64,000 bases of DNA from Pteria penguin (GCA_035048485.1 CM068581.1:10994864-11058863), one strand, 5' to 3'. Counted from the stretch's first letter, positions 12,107 to 24,185 are shown. The notes: a model not told the origin generated them from the sequence alone. Program-made: numbers and translations.

Positions 12107-13045
12107 TAGGTATGTCTATAAACTCATCTTAAAACAAATACATGTTACAATGGGAATCCCCGTTGTTAACCATTTCCGGAAAATCCAATACGGCCGCCCC
12201 CATATGGGTTCCCCATTTACCGATAATGCAATCATTAAATTGTTTCCTTTCGGTATTCATAAAAGGAACTCATTTCCTTCAGTACATCACTTTCAGATGA
12301 AACCACACTATTTTCTGTATTAAGCTCTCTGATAACATTTCTTATCTAAATCTACACAATAGTTGATTTTTTTTCTTTTTCTCATTTACGCATTATGCCC
12401 GCGAGTACCTTTTGACTTAGTATCTATGATTTAATCTGATTGGTTCTGAGTTCCTTTTTTCTATTCATATCGATATCCAAAGAGTATTTGAAATCTCCGT
12501 TTCTAAACCCCATATATTTTTCTTTATATCTCTGCGGTAACACTTTGCAAAAGAAATAGAAAAACCTTTTTTCCCAAGTATTAATTGCACACGTACCCAC
12601 CATTGTCTACATCAGCGGTCTGTGCTTCGGACCTTTGGAGACAAAGTTTTATAAACATGAACAGTTAATGGAGACTTCACACTTGCATATGCCATGCATT
12701 CTTTACATTTTCAAATTTTTCAAACAACACACTAGTTAGTTGATGACATTGTCACCTGAACCGTGATCTTTATTGCAGTCTTTTCCAATAATACAACAAG
12801 CTTCTGCTTCAATTGGAGGGCCGGTAAAGGGACATGAGAAAAGTTTGGCTACATATCTCTTCTCATATTTCATAAAACTCCGAAAATCTTCCTTTCCTTA
12901 TTGTAAATACCCTCGTTGATCTTCTCGGACTCCATGAATATTAAATTGCATTTTAGGTTACAAAACAGTTATTTTTCGGCAACGTTTTGCCAAAATGTAT
13001 GTATCACATGGAAATCTATTCACAATGGGCAATGTTTAGCGGGTC
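12107..13045. other. No supported gene
   Basis: Low-complexity AT-rich sequence with no coding signature that I can recognise. Confidence 0.4.
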
Positions 13046-13129
13046 ATGGTGAACTTGAAAGAAGTAAAATCTAAGATACCGATCCGATTTCCACAACCCA
13101 AAGTCCAAACGACATTACAATACATATAT

Positions 13130-13245
13130 AACACAAGCAATCACGGACACCTGTTAAAACAGAAGTGGCATCAGGGCCCATGGAGGAGTAAGCATTCCCT
13201 ACCGACCGGTCACACCCGCCGTGATGCTATAAGTATGTGCGAATT
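13130..13245 (-). repeat. Dispersed repeat ('cacggcgggtgtgaccggtc' family)
   Basis: Plus-strand landmarks are 'atcacggacacc', 'ggaggagtaagcattccct' and 'gaccggtcacacccgccgtg'. A second copy with the same order lies at 51,640-51,735. The minus-strand sense resembles the 3' tail downstream of the Penelope-like RT at 62.7 kb, but less closely. Confidence 0.75.
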
Positions 13246-13726
13246 AGTATTATTTGCAGTCACGAATATAGGAAATAACACAGTCGTAGTCACAATCGCT
13301 GTACGTCATGATCAGTATAATACAGTACTGTAAAATGGTAGACTATTTAACTACTCTGAAATAAGAAAATCAACATATAAGACAACAATCTATCATATGA
13401 GCAAATAGGGTCTTGATAACGACCGTAAAATTTGCGGAATGTGAAGAGATGTGACCTTGCGTAAAGTTATAACACACCGGAACATATGTGCAAAGTGATA
13501 GAAATCAATCCACTAAATTACAGAGTGGAATGGACCACAGTCAAGGTCAAGACACATCTTCTGGTCGTAAGGAACATTTATACAAAACTTGATGCAAATG
13601 GAATGGAACATGGGTCACATTTAGTTGGTGACAATGCTATTTTCAAATTTGACGTCATCTGATCAGCTGTTGATTTAGTTTACTTACCAGCAACTCGATA
13701 AAATTTTATTTTAACATTAACAATAG

Positions 13727-15199
13727 TGTAATGGTGACCGGAATTTTAGTTACAGTTATAGTTTGTTGTTTACACTTCGTTTAAACATGGAACATTCCAA
13801 CTATCTATCCACCCTTTCCTAATTAGACTCGACGGATGCTATATAAGCAAATTTCAAGCTTAAAAATAGCTCTTCACGAATAAAGTCGTAAACTGTTAGG
13901 ACTAAATCGGTAAGCTAAACCTTATTGGAAATACAGGCCCGAATAGAGCCGTGGTCCGAATGGAACCAAAGATTTCAAATAAGATAGATAAGCCAAGCTA
14001 TCAAGGCACGGCAGCAGTGTACGACACACCGTGTGGAGTGTGGCATGCCATAATTTTGGTACGCCACATTTAACCAAGTGAACGTCTTCACTTAGGGGCT
14101 GGCAGACCAGTAGTGCTTATATGTATACATTGTAGCACATCGATATTTTGGCAGGACATTTTAAATACATGTAGTTTGTAAATACGATAGGATATTCATA
14201 TTGTGTTTTAATCTTTTGAATCATTTCATGTACATTTGTAATTCCTATTTGATTCGTGTTAATGTAACAAAACTGATGTTAGTTAAATCATCTAAACGTT
14301 TGAATAATAACAATCACGCAAGCATCTAATTGACTTTGTTAAAATGGAATCATCCATTACGACTTGCCACTTATAATGCTCACTGGAATAAACCAGTGAC
14401 TATATAAACCCTGCACCATGTGCTCTCAGCATAATGTTGTACGCTGGTGAAGAGAAGACATCGATCTAAAAGGCAAAAGCTAAAAGAATGTTCTATTAGG
14501 TAAATGCCCGAATAGAGCAAAGGCCCGACTTATCTAAAAGTAAAAAACAGCTGACTATACAATAAGTCAAAATAATTTAGGTAGAACGCTTGACGTGCCA
14601 CGGCGGGGCACTTCAAGTAGATTTACACAGTAGTGTTGTAAGTCAGGTTATCCACCAGTAGTAAACTTCAGTTTAGATCTTAATCTGCATTTGATAAGGT
14701 TAGGCTGGCTGGAAATTCACCCAGACTTGAACACACCAGTGGCACGTCAGTACTTATACTGGCACGTCATAAAGTGACACGCCACGGAGTGACGCGTCGG
14801 AGAGTGACGGGCCATTTGGTGACAAGTCATTTGTTTGGCACGTCATTTGTTTGGCACGTCATTTGTTTGGCACGTCAGTTGAGGTCAGTTTGCGTTGATT
14901 ACAAATCCAATCATTTTATGTACATATTTGATTCAAATAAGTATAATCATTTGTTTAAGACAGATAGTCGGTAGGAAAATTGGTGTGTTATATTTGTATA
15001 TATTTGTACAGCAGTTCTCTGTGTAAATTAGAGGCGAACCATCAGTATAACATTCATAATAATCCGCTCGGACAAGTTCACGTTACATTAATAGACAGGC
15101 AGTCTACTTTGTTTATCTGTATATTTTGCAACTGAATATTTTCTTTGCGTAAATCAGAGGCGAACCACGTGTTATATATGTAACTCGACACGTTAATGA
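13727..15199 (+). repeat. Gypsy 5' LTR (right edge uncertain)
   Basis: Starts 'tgtaatggtg'. A TATA box 'gctatataagc' lies at about 13,838 and a polyadenylation signal 'aataaag' at about 13,880. Identity with the 3' LTR can be followed to about 14,175, ending 'acatgtagtt'. If the primer-binding site is at 15,201, the LTR is ~1.47 kb and the 3' copy is truncated. Otherwise 14,176-15,199 is leader. A second TATA-like 'actatataaacc' lies at about 14,400. Confidence 0.7.
14745..14885 (+). repeat. Short tandem array of 'ggcacgtcatttgttt' units
   Basis: Three exact 16-bp units lie at about 14,836-14,883, preceded by degenerate versions ('gtgacacgccac', 'gtgacgcgtcgg', 'gtgacaagtcat'). Each contains an ACGTCA half-site like a CRE. 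It lies in the LTR or leader of the Gypsy element. Confidence 0.8.
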
Positions 15200-15200
15200 T

Positions 15201-15217
15201 TTGGTGGCTAGCGCTGG
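15201..15217 (+). other. Candidate primer-binding site
   Basis: 'ttggtggctagcgctgg' begins with TGG, complementary to a tRNA CCA end, and lies ~120 bp upstream of gag. It resembles the 'tggtggcagcgctgg' type PBS of other Gypsy elements. The tRNA identity is not established. Confidence 0.5.
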
Positions 15218-15322
15218 TGTTGTATTATTTATATTCACTTGATAATTTGTTTTGTTTAGATTAAAACTTTATTTGCTATTTGTTTATGTTATGAACGTTA
15301 CAAAATAAGTAGACTTAGGGAC

Positions 15323-16400
15323 TTGACATACGAGATCACTCAACTTCAGCAAGACATCGCTACATTAGAATATCAAGTGTCGAGGCATTCCACGCCGATG
15401 GCACGTCAGGGTAGTACACACCCAACTGTCGTGCCAGCAACAAGCAATGCACTTACTCGTGCTACGACACAGCATGACAATAGTTTTTACGATATTGGAC
15501 TACATGATAGTAGCATCCCTGCCAGTACAAACATTACATCTCAGGTTGGGGTTCAAATGACGTACAAACAGGCTCACAGAGAGCAAATTAGGGAAAACGT
15601 CATGGATAGATTTCAAATCACATTTTGAAATATGCGCGCAGCTGAAGGGCTGGACCGAGTATGAAAAGGGGATGCATTTAGCAGTATCGTTACGGGAAGG
15701 GGCTCAGGCAGTATTAGGGAATTTGCCTATTGAATCTCGTAAGAATCATACAGAACTATGTAAAGCATTGGAAGATAGGTATTCGCCGTCAAACCAGACA
15801 GAACTTTACAGAGCTCAACTAAGAGACGAGACACTATGCCTGAACTTGGTCAGGACATAAGACTTCTTACTAACCTTGCATACGCGACCGCTCCAACAGA
15901 TGTGAAAGAAACTATAGCAAAGGAGCAAAGTTCATAAACGCACTACATAATTCAGAAATGCGTCTTAAAATCAAACAGCCCAGACCTAAAACTCTTAACG
16001 AGGCTGTTTGTCTGGCGGTCGAACTTGACGCTTTCAATAGCGCGTAAAAGAGACGTCAGGAGACTGGAGGCTATGTACGGACTGCAGAGAGGGAAAATAC
16101 TCCTGATTTATCTGTACATGTAAAACAATTGTTTGATGAAACAAATAAAGCATTGAATGAAATGAGACAAGAAATAAAGTCTCTGAGGGATAGTTCTCAA
16201 GAAAAGGAGAACAAGCCTCAGGATCGACAGTCTCTGTCTCTCATAGGGAATCAAAACCTCTCGTTAAATGTTATCATTGCGGGAAAAGGGGGCACATAAA
16301 GAAGAAATGCCGTTCATTTCTTAAATCAAAAGAGCAAAAGCAAAACAATAAAGCTCTGACAGAAAATACAGACAAAAGCACTAATAAGTCTGGGAGAAAT
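15323..16400 (+). pseudogene. Gypsy gag relic with CCHC zinc knuckle
   Basis: The structural protein of the Gypsy particle. It begins with a short coiled-coil-like stretch ('QLQQDIATLEYQV'). The capsid-like part ('HFEICAQLKGWTEYEKGMHL', 'RQGAQ'-type region, 'LCKALEDRYSP') is reached only after a frameshift near 15,600. A second break is near 15,860 (stop), and further text follows in other frames ('MRLKIKQPRPKTLNEAVCLA'). The nucleocapsid zinc knuckle CX2CX4HX4C reads CYHCGKRGHIKKKC at 16,269-16,310 and is intact. The breaks mean no full-length Gag can be made. Confidence 0.88.
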
Positions 16401-16661
16401 ATGTGTTTGGGATCATTAGTACAAGGTACAACTACTATACCTATCACTATTGATGGTATGGCTTTGAATCAAAAGGATGTTATAGCGGATATAAGAGTTG
16501 ATGGCAATTTCGGGCTAGACTTTATGAAGAGGCATAGCTGTTCAATAAATGTTGTGGATTGCTTGGCGAGTAATAATGGACAGGCAATCAAATTAGATAT
16601 GGAAGGTTCTATTGGTTGTTACAGGGTATATTTAGACGAATCTTTGGATCTTCCTCCCTGA
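16401..16661 (+). pseudogene. Gypsy aspartic protease relic
   Basis: The frame contains 'GNFGLDFMKRHSCSINVVD', which corresponds to the C-terminal 'G.LGLDFL..H.C.I' part of Gypsy retropepsins. The active-site D-T/S-G-A segment that should come ~40 residues earlier is missing. The text jumps from 'IPITIDGMALNQKDVIADIR' straight to the C-terminal motif, so an internal deletion probably removed the catalytic Asp. Confidence 0.75.
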
Positions 16662-18014
16662 TCGGAGATACTCTTGGTAGAATACAGAGTAATACTGGCA
16701 AAGTAGAAAATTTAGGGTTAGGAATAGTAGAAGCTTTGGATCAGTTTACTGAGTCAAATCGTGGATTGGTTGCACGTACTTTGATTGAGGGTCAAGAAAA
16801 CGTGCCTATTAGAATTCTGAATCTGCACAAAGGAACATCATTAGCTCTATATTCTCCTATCACTAAGGTCTATAGAAATACTGCTTTCTCAGCTTCTATG
16901 TCAAGCGAGATTCCTGAACATTTAAAACAGTTGTACAATGAATCAACTGCTCGCTTAGATGAAAAACAGTGTTGCACATTAAAATCATTCTTAATAAAAT
17001 ATCAAGATTTGTTTGCAAAGAATGATTGTGACCTCGGTAGGGCTAGTTCTGTAGAACATCACATTAACACTGGTTATGCTTCGCCTATTAACCAAGCAAT
17101 CAACCAACCAACCAATCGCCTATTAAGCAAGTCCCGAGGAGGCTTCCTGAGCATATGCATACCGAAGTTAACAAACATAGATTCAATGTTGGACAGAAAT
17201 ATCATTCATCCCTCTGGAAGTCCATGGTCTTTACCAGTTGTTCTTGTGAAAAAGAAAGACAGGGTTTTTTTTCGATTACCGAAAGGTAAATAATGTCACT
17301 GTTAAAGATGCCTACCCTTTACCATTGATACAAGAATAATTTGATCACATGTCAGGAGCGAAGTGGTTCTCAACGCTTGACCTCTGCATGGGTTATTGGC
17401 AAGTAGCTGTAAGTCTTACCGACCAGCTTAAAACAGCTTTCGCTACTAGACTAGGACTCTTTGAATTCTCTGTCATGCCATTTTGGCTATGTAATGCCCC
17501 TGCTACATTCGAGCGTTTGATGGAAGCCGTCTTGAGGGGGTTACAATTTGAAACATGCCTTGTTTGTTTGGATGACATTATTGTGTTGGGAAAACTTTCG
17601 AAGAGATGTTTGGCAAACGTATTTGAACGCCTTTTACGGGCAGGTCTAAAGCCCATAGTCAAGAAATGCCATTTGTTTGCAGAGAAAGTTGAATACCTCG
17701 GTCATGAAGTGTCAGCAGATGGCATTGCTACAAGTAAAGACAAGACAAAAGCTATTGACAATTGGCCTGTACCATGTCAGAAGTCATTTGAAAATCCCAA
17801 GAGAGCACTAATCTCATCCCCTATTCTGACAAGTCCTGATTTTACCAAACAATTTATAATAGACACTGATGCTAGCAATCGATCTATTGGAGCTATTTTA
17901 TCTCAGGATATTGATGGACTTGAAAAAATCTGTGCTTATGCAAGCAGAAGTTTGTCAAAATCTGAACGGAAATATTGTGTCAGAAGGAAAATTACTGGTT
18001 GTCGTACATTTTAA
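16616..18014 (+). pseudogene. Gypsy reverse transcriptase and RNase H N-terminus, broken
   Basis: The pol core that copies the element RNA. The first frame (to 17,293) carries the pre-RT linker and 'SPWSLPVVLVKKKD'. A frameshift and a stop near 17,338 separate it from 'KWFSTLDLCMGYWQVAV' at 17,349. The palm motifs are visible: the first Asp in 'STLDL' (residue 11) and 'VCLDDIIV' (residues 73-80), equivalent to YLDD. Next come 'VEYLGHEVSADGI', a ~50-residue deletion in the connection, and the RNase H start 'FIIDTDASN' with its catalytic Asp. The 'MPFGLCNAP' signature reads 'MPFWLCNAP', a Gly-to-Trp change. A frameshift near 18,000 ends the frame. Confidence 0.92.
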
Positions 18015-18291
18015 GCTCTATTTGTACGGACGCAAGTGTCTTATTAGAACTGATCACAGCTCATTACGCTGGCTTATGCAACTCAAAAATCCAGGAAATC
18101 AGTCAGCGAGATGGTTTGAGATACTCTCGGAATTTGATTTTGAAATACGACACCGTCCTGGTAGGCTGCATACAAATGCTGATGCAGTAAGTCGTATTCC
18201 ATGTACCCAATGTGGTTTCAATGGTGGTCTAGACACAGAGAGTTACGAATCTGAAAGAGTTCGTGCACTAACTACATCAAGTATTGATATA
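17990..18291 (+). pseudogene. Gypsy RNase H C-terminal part, cut by the LINE
   Basis: Continues RNase H in another frame: 'VVHFKLYLYGRKCLIRTDHS' followed by 'RWLMQLKNPGNQSARW' and 'IRHRPGRLHTNADAVSR'. These are the usual C-terminal blocks, including the TDH.SL and H..G..N.AD.LSR motifs. The Gypsy sequence stops at 'aagtattgatata' (18,279-18,291), the target duplication of the LINE, and resumes at 21,886. Confidence 0.9.
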
Positions 18292-18319
18292 CTGAGAGAA
18301 GAACTGAAGAACTGAGGAA

Positions 18320-21034
18320 AGAAAAACTTAAAGGAAGTTTAATTAGATCTAAAGTCCAATGGATAACTGAAGGGGAAAAACCATCAAAGTATTTTTGCCA
18401 TTTGGAATCTAGAAATTTTTTTAATAAAATAATACCAAGACTGCAAACAGAAAATGGAACTATTATAACAGATCAGACAGAAATTTTAAATGAAGCAACA
18501 CACTTTTATTCAAATCTGTACTCTGCAAGAGAAACTACATGTAATTATGACTTAGAAGAAGAGCTTAGAGAATGTAATGTCCCAAGATTGTCAGATGTAG
18601 AAGCAGGTAATTTAGAGGGAAAACTTAATGCTTTTGAAATCTTAAATGTGTTGAAAAATATGAAAAATGATAAAAGCCCGGGCTCAGATGGTTTCACAGC
18701 GGAGTTTTTTTAAAAATTTTTGGTTACAATTGGGTACATTAATAGTTAACTCATTGAATTATGGTTTCGAAACAGGAGAACTATCTATAACACAGAGGGA
18801 AGGTGTAATAACTTGTATTCCTAAAGATAATAAATCAAGATATTTCATGAAGAATTGGAGACCTATAACTCTTTTAAACATTGTATATAAATTAGGAACA
18901 GGAGCAATTGCTAATCGTATCAAGACAGTGTTAGATAAAATTATAAGTAAGGAACAGAATGGATTTATAGCAGGGAGGTTTATAGGGGAGAGCACACGTT
19001 TAATTTATGATATCATGGAATACACAGAAAACCAAAATATTCCAGGTCTGCTTCTCTTTATCGACTTTGAAAAAGCTTTTGATTCGATTTCATGGGATTT
19101 TTTATATAAATGTTTAGATTTTTTTTAAATTTGGCGAATCTATTAAGCAGTGGATTAAAGTTTTTTATAATAATATAAAATCTAGAGTAAACCAGGGAGG
19201 TAACCTATCACAATTCTTTAGTCCGAGTCGTGGCTGTAGACAAGGCGATCCGATTTCGCCATATTTATTTATAATCTGTGCAGAGATACTTTCAATAAAA
19301 ATACGCAATAACCCGAAAATTAAAGGTATAACTATTGATAAGTTAGAATATAAGATATCTCAATATGCAGATGATACGTCTCTTATCTTAAAAGGTGATG
19401 AAGAATCTTTATCAGAATCTTTATTAGCTCTTAAATGGTTTGAATCTAAATCTGGTTTAAAAGTTAACTTTGATAAAACAATTAATTTGGATAGGTAATA
19501 AAATATATAGTAATGACATAATGTGTGATGAATGGAATCTCTTGTGGGGGAAAAGTAGATTTAAACTCCTAGGGATAGATTTTGATGTTAACTTAGATAA
19601 TATCTGTCTTTTGAATTATAGAAAAAGAATAACAAAAATAAATTCTATTATAAAACAGTGGGAAAAAAGAAAGCTTACTCCCATAGGATATATAACCGTA
19701 ATAAAAACACTTATTATTTCTCAGCTAAATCATTTATTTTTATCTTTACAAAATCCACCTAATAATATAATAAATGAGCTCAGTAATATATTCTTTCAAT
19801 TTTTGTGGCAGAAGAAACCAGATAAAATAGCTAGAGATATTATGTGTAAATCAATTTTGGAGGGAGGTTTAAATATGATAGACTGAAAAGCATATATTGT
19901 AGCACTTAAAACAACATGGATCCGAAGAATTCTTAATCAAGAGGGCATAAGGCAAAATTTTTTATTGCATAATATAAAACTAAATTTACTTCTCAATTGT
20001 GGAACTGATTACATTAAATATTGTATAAATAAAATAAGTAACCAATTTTGGAAAGATGTTTTACAGGCATGGAAAATATTGATTGATAAGCAAAAAGTAT
20101 ACGACAACAATAAAGATTTAAGAATAGAAAGATTTATCCAAAGCGAACTCTGGTTTAATGAAAATATACAGATAGGGGGAAGAAGTGTGATGTATGAAAA
20201 ATGGTATGCCAAAAATATAATATTTATTAATGATCTCTTAAAAGATAATGGTCAATATCACACCTTTGAAGAATTTCAACAAACATTTAATATTCCAGAG
20301 GCAAATTTCTTAGAATATAATGGAATTATTGCTGCAATTAAGAAAGTAATGAATAATAACATTAGACATATTGAATGTAAAATTCATGGTCCATGGATTA
20401 TAGATAAATTAAAATATATTTTGAAAAATAAATCAGGATCAAAAGATATGTATGAAGTTGTAAAGTGTAACAATATTGTACCTAAATCACAGAAAAAATG
20501 GGAAGATATCTTTAAAAATATAGATCAAAATGAGTGGAGACACATTTATAGAAAACCTTTTGATATAACCAAAGATTCACAATTGTTATGGTTTCATTTA
20601 GAATAAATCACTTTGCTCTATCTACAAACAAATCTGCTTTCAAAATAGGAATTCATGATAGTCCTTTATGTACCTTTTGTAATAGACAGGAAGAATCTAT
20701 CATTCATTTATTATGGGAGTGTGATTATACTAAACAACTTTTAGACAAAATTAAAGATTGGTTATTTCAATTTTCCATAGACTTAATATTAGATAAAAAA
20801 AATGTCATTCTTGGAGTAAGTAATTCAAGCAGGATAAATGCATTAATGCTTTTATATATAAAATATCATATATACACAATGAAATGTAAAAGAACTTTGC
20901 CTACTGAAATGTCTGCGAAACTTCTACTCAGGAAAATAGTCTTAATATATCAATGCATATCTGTTAAACAACAACAACAACCAGATAATTTTAATACTAA
21001 CTTAGAAAAATGGAAGTTAGCTTTAGAAATATAG
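18320..21034 (+). pseudogene. L1-like ORF2 reverse transcriptase, multiply broken
   Basis: Non-LTR reverse transcriptase. RT blocks in order: 'SPGSDGFTAEFF', 'NWRPITLLN', 'NGFIAGRFIGESTRLIYDI', 'LLFIDFEKAFDSISW', 'GCRQGDPISPYLFI' and the catalytic 'QYADDTSL' at 19,361-19,384. Downstream are 'KLLGIDFDVN'-type text and a C-terminal 'LCTFCNRQEESIIHLLWEC' zinc motif near 20,660-20,720. Frame breaks lie near 18,710 (T run), 19,125 (T run), 19,485 and 20,600, with a TGA at 19,884. Most breaks are single-base changes in homopolymers, so the insertion is not very old. The block order fits the L1/Tx1 group. I cannot separate those two. Confidence 0.93.
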
Positions 21035-21430
21035 ATCCAATAACTAAATGTTACTTTCTACGACATATATATGTACTTATGTACATTGTAGAGATTTTTA
21101 CATGTGCAATGCTTTTCTTGACATATTTATATTAATATGAAGTTACACAATTGCGTACTGTATGATGATGATGTATGTATGGGTATGTAGGTCCATGAAT
21201 TTAAAAATATGAAGCCAAGATACATATTCAGTATGTGTGTATATGCATGTATATGTATATGTTATGTGTATGTGTGTGTATACATATGTATTTGTATCTG
21301 TGTGTGTATACATATATATGTGTATGTTTAGTTTTAAGAAGGTGTTATTTTATTTTATTTTTTTCCCATCCATTCGTCCTTGATGGTCACAAAACAATAA
21401 TGACTGTAACAATTTATTTAAGTGTACATC

Positions 21431-21432
<2 letters not shown>

Positions 21433-21526
<94 letters not shown>
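21433..21526. repeat. (TA)n microsatellite in LINE 3'UTR
   Basis: About 45 TA repeats with one 'tg' interruption, inside the LINE 3'UTR and preceded by TG/TATG-rich sequence at 21,230-21,330. Confidence 0.95.
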
Positions 21527-21885
21527 ATAGAGGTTGGCATAAGAAACTTTGATGTGGGGTCTATTGAGTGTTTATGATGATATAGTAGATTGCATAGTAA
21601 TATGTGTACATTTTTAAAATTCACTTCTCTACTCTTCTTTCACTATACTATACTTACCTTTACTATTCTATACTTTTCTCTTATTGTCTGACTTTGAACT
21701 AAATATTTTCACTTTCTTTTGTTTCTTAATTCCCAACATAAAACCCAAATTCAAAGAGTAGTTACTTAATGTTTAATTGAGCATGTATTCCTTATACATA
21801 TTGTATAGTATACTTACCACTGTTTATGTTTGAAATGTGATTGTGTTTTGAATTTTGGAATAAAAAAAAAAAAAGTATTGATATA

Positions 21886-23350
21886 AGACAAAAGCAGGAA
21901 AACGATGATGATGTGCGGTTAGTCGTGGTTAGAGGGTGAAGGTAGATCTGATTCCAAAATATTGCAAGGCAAAAATTATTACCTTAAATCCCTTTACAGT
22001 CAGTACGACAGACTCTGCATAAAGGATAACATTGTTTGTAAACTTTGGGAGGATTTGGAGTCAAATACCTCTCGGCATTTGGCCATAATACCCTTTTGTG
22101 ATAGAAGGACTATTTTGCGATATTGACATGATGTAAGAACAGCAGGTCATTTTGGGTTAAAGAAAACACTTGAAAAGGTCCGTCAAAGTTTCTATTGGCC
22201 AAAGTTACAAAATGACGTTAGACAGTATGTATTAGGTAGCAAGTTCTGTACAAAGCGTAAAGGAAAAAATCGAACAAATGAACCTATGAAACTCATGCAG
22301 GCAAGTTATCCCATGGAGCGCATTGCAGCTGATATTTTGGGAGAATTACCCGTGAGAGGGAATAAATATATTCTTGTCGTGTCCGATTATTTTACGAAGT
22401 GGACTAAGAGTTTTGCTATGCCAAACATGGAGGCACAAACAGTTGATAGGATAATTGTTGAGCAAGTTGTCACTAGATTTGGTGTACCAGCAACCATACA
22501 CTCTGATCAGGGTCCTCAATTTGAAAGTAAGCTCTTCAAAGAAATGTGCCAATTGTTAGACATACACAAAACTCACACCGCGCCATACCATCCACAATCA
22601 GATGGAATGGTCGAGCGCTTTAATCGCACCCTAACTGCGATGCTCAGTGCATTCGTTAATGAGAACCACAATGACTGGGATGAACAGTTGCAATACGTAA
22701 TGATGGCGTATTGTTCATCTATGCACGAAACAACTGGTTGTAGGCCCAATGCTCTGATGCTAGGTAAAGAGGTTAGCACTCTTCTTAGTATCATGTTTGA
22801 GTTACCATCTTCTTTGAAATGCACACCACAAAGCAACTGGTGTAGGTTGATACAAGAGCGGTAAGAGAATGTCCATAGACATATATGTGCATACACCGAG
22901 CAGTCCATGACAAGACAAAAACACTATCACGATCGCAAGTTACACTGGAAAACGTTCCTGCCCGGCGATCGGGTACGTGTGTGCTTTCCAAGAACACATC
23001 CAGAAAAGTCCCCAAAATTCACAACATATTGCAATGGACCAATTGTAGTCAAAAACAAACTATCCGATGTAACATACACGGTAGACTGTGGTCGCCAAGG
23101 CAAAGATAAAATAATCCATGTAGATAGAATGCGACCCTTAAGATCACAGACTCTGACGGGAGAGACTCTTAATGACGAACCATTAAACGAACCTCATCTC
23201 TTAGATGATTTTAGTTCAGACATAGAGTTAGACAATAGAAACATAGTGGAAAATGGAGTGACTGAGACTGACACTACCTCCATCACTACTAGACCATTTA
23301 GAAGCAGACGTCCTCCAACATGGTTGACAGATTATGATACTGAATTCTAA
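21886..23350 (+). pseudogene. Gypsy integrase, nearly complete core
   Basis: Inserts the element cDNA into the genome. The N-terminal HHCC zinc domain is recognisable at about 22,120-22,262 ('TAGHFGLKKTLEKVRQSFYW'), but the first Cys of the pair reads Ser ('GSKFCTKRK') and an in-frame stop precedes it. The catalytic core (from 22,286) keeps the D,D35E triad: Asp16 in 'AADIL', Asp74 in 'HSDQGPQ' and Glu110 in 'DGMVERFNR', with exactly 35 residues between the last two. A stop at 22,862 and a shift to 22,907 lead into the C-terminal DNA-binding part ('PGDRVRVCFPR', 'HVDRMRPL'), ending at 23,350. No chromodomain is seen. Confidence 0.92.
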
Positions 23351-23402
23351 CCACATTTCTTTTATTGTTTATCTGTAAATATAAAGCAGATATAAAGCAA
23401 GA

Positions 23403-24185
23403 CGGTCAAAACAAAAACAACAAAGTATACAGGGGCAGGAAAAATGTCCAATGTTCGCTACGTAGTGGCACAGTGATGAAGAATTTATTCAGCATGTCTC
23501 GAAATGCGCCTTGACATAATTTGCTTGTGAACACTGTGATTTTAAAACAAACAAAACTATTAACCTGAGGCGTCATGTAAATTGTGCTCATCCTGGACTT
23601 ACCAAAGGAAATGAACTTATACCACTTGGAAATGAACAACCATCTACCAGTGGTTGTATCAACATTGACATTACCCAGTAGAAGACACCAGATTCAGATG
23701 AAGAAGAACCTGAATAAGAAGAATGGACAGAACAGGATCCAGGGCAACTCCTCCAAGAAATCGATTGTAGGGACAATGATGACAACGACAGAAATGGACA
23801 ACTTCTTGCTGGTCGCATCCTTCGAAAGTCTACCACACCATCCCCAGTATGCTCTGTGAAATCTACAAAGAGAGCTATTGGTCCTTAGGACGAAATGAAT
23901 GTAAAGAAACCAAAAATGGTAGATGCTGCTATACAAGCAGAAATTGTTGTTACCAAGACCTGCGGTACTTAAACTGAAAGGTACAGGAAACATACTAAGG
24001 AGGTGACGGTAGCAAAATATCAAGAAGGAGGAAGAAATATAGAATTGACATGTAAATATATTAGTGGTGAAGCACACATACACACACTGGCAAACACCAA
24101 AGCTGTAATTACTTGTATGTTTATTGTTTTCGTTTGTTGTTGCTGGGTTTTTATTCTTTGACAGCAGTCATCAAAGATATTCTTA
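23403..24185 (+). pseudogene. C2H2 zinc-finger accessory frame of the Gypsy element
   Basis: A single reading frame downstream of integrase can be followed for ~260 codons with about six in-frame stops (first at 23,463 and 23,517). It contains an intact C2H2 finger, CEHCDFKTNKTINLRRHVNC followed by AH, with CX2CX12HX4H spacing at 23,526-23,591. Upstream is a degenerate finger 'EKCPMFAT' to 'IQHVSKC' in which the second Cys reads Phe. Downstream is an acidic linker ('DSDEEEPE', 'CRDNDDNDRNGQLL') and a basic 'NVKKPKMVDAA' patch. This is not an env gene: no signal peptide or membrane segment is seen. It could be an element-encoded DNA- or RNA-binding protein or a captured host fragment. The function is unknown. 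Confidence 0.7.

Larger units (their letters stand above)
18292..21872 (+). mobile_element. 5'-truncated L1-like LINE, copy 2, nested in Gypsy
   Basis: Flanked by a perfect 13-bp direct repeat 'aagtattgatata' at 18,279-18,291 and 21,873-21,885. It ends in an A run at 21,862-21,872. The 3.58-kb insert carries ORF2 from just before the RT fingers to its C-terminus, plus a 3'UTR with TG/TA microsatellites. ORF1 and the endonuclease were never inserted. It interrupts the Gypsy pol gene. Confidence 0.95.

Noticed and set aside
11909..12323. Three overlapping open frames
   Set aside because: They lie over a minus-strand SINE. The apparent protein is the tRNA-derived head read in sense.
21235..21624. 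Frames of alternating Ile-Tyr on both strands
   Set aside because: Pure TA microsatellite.
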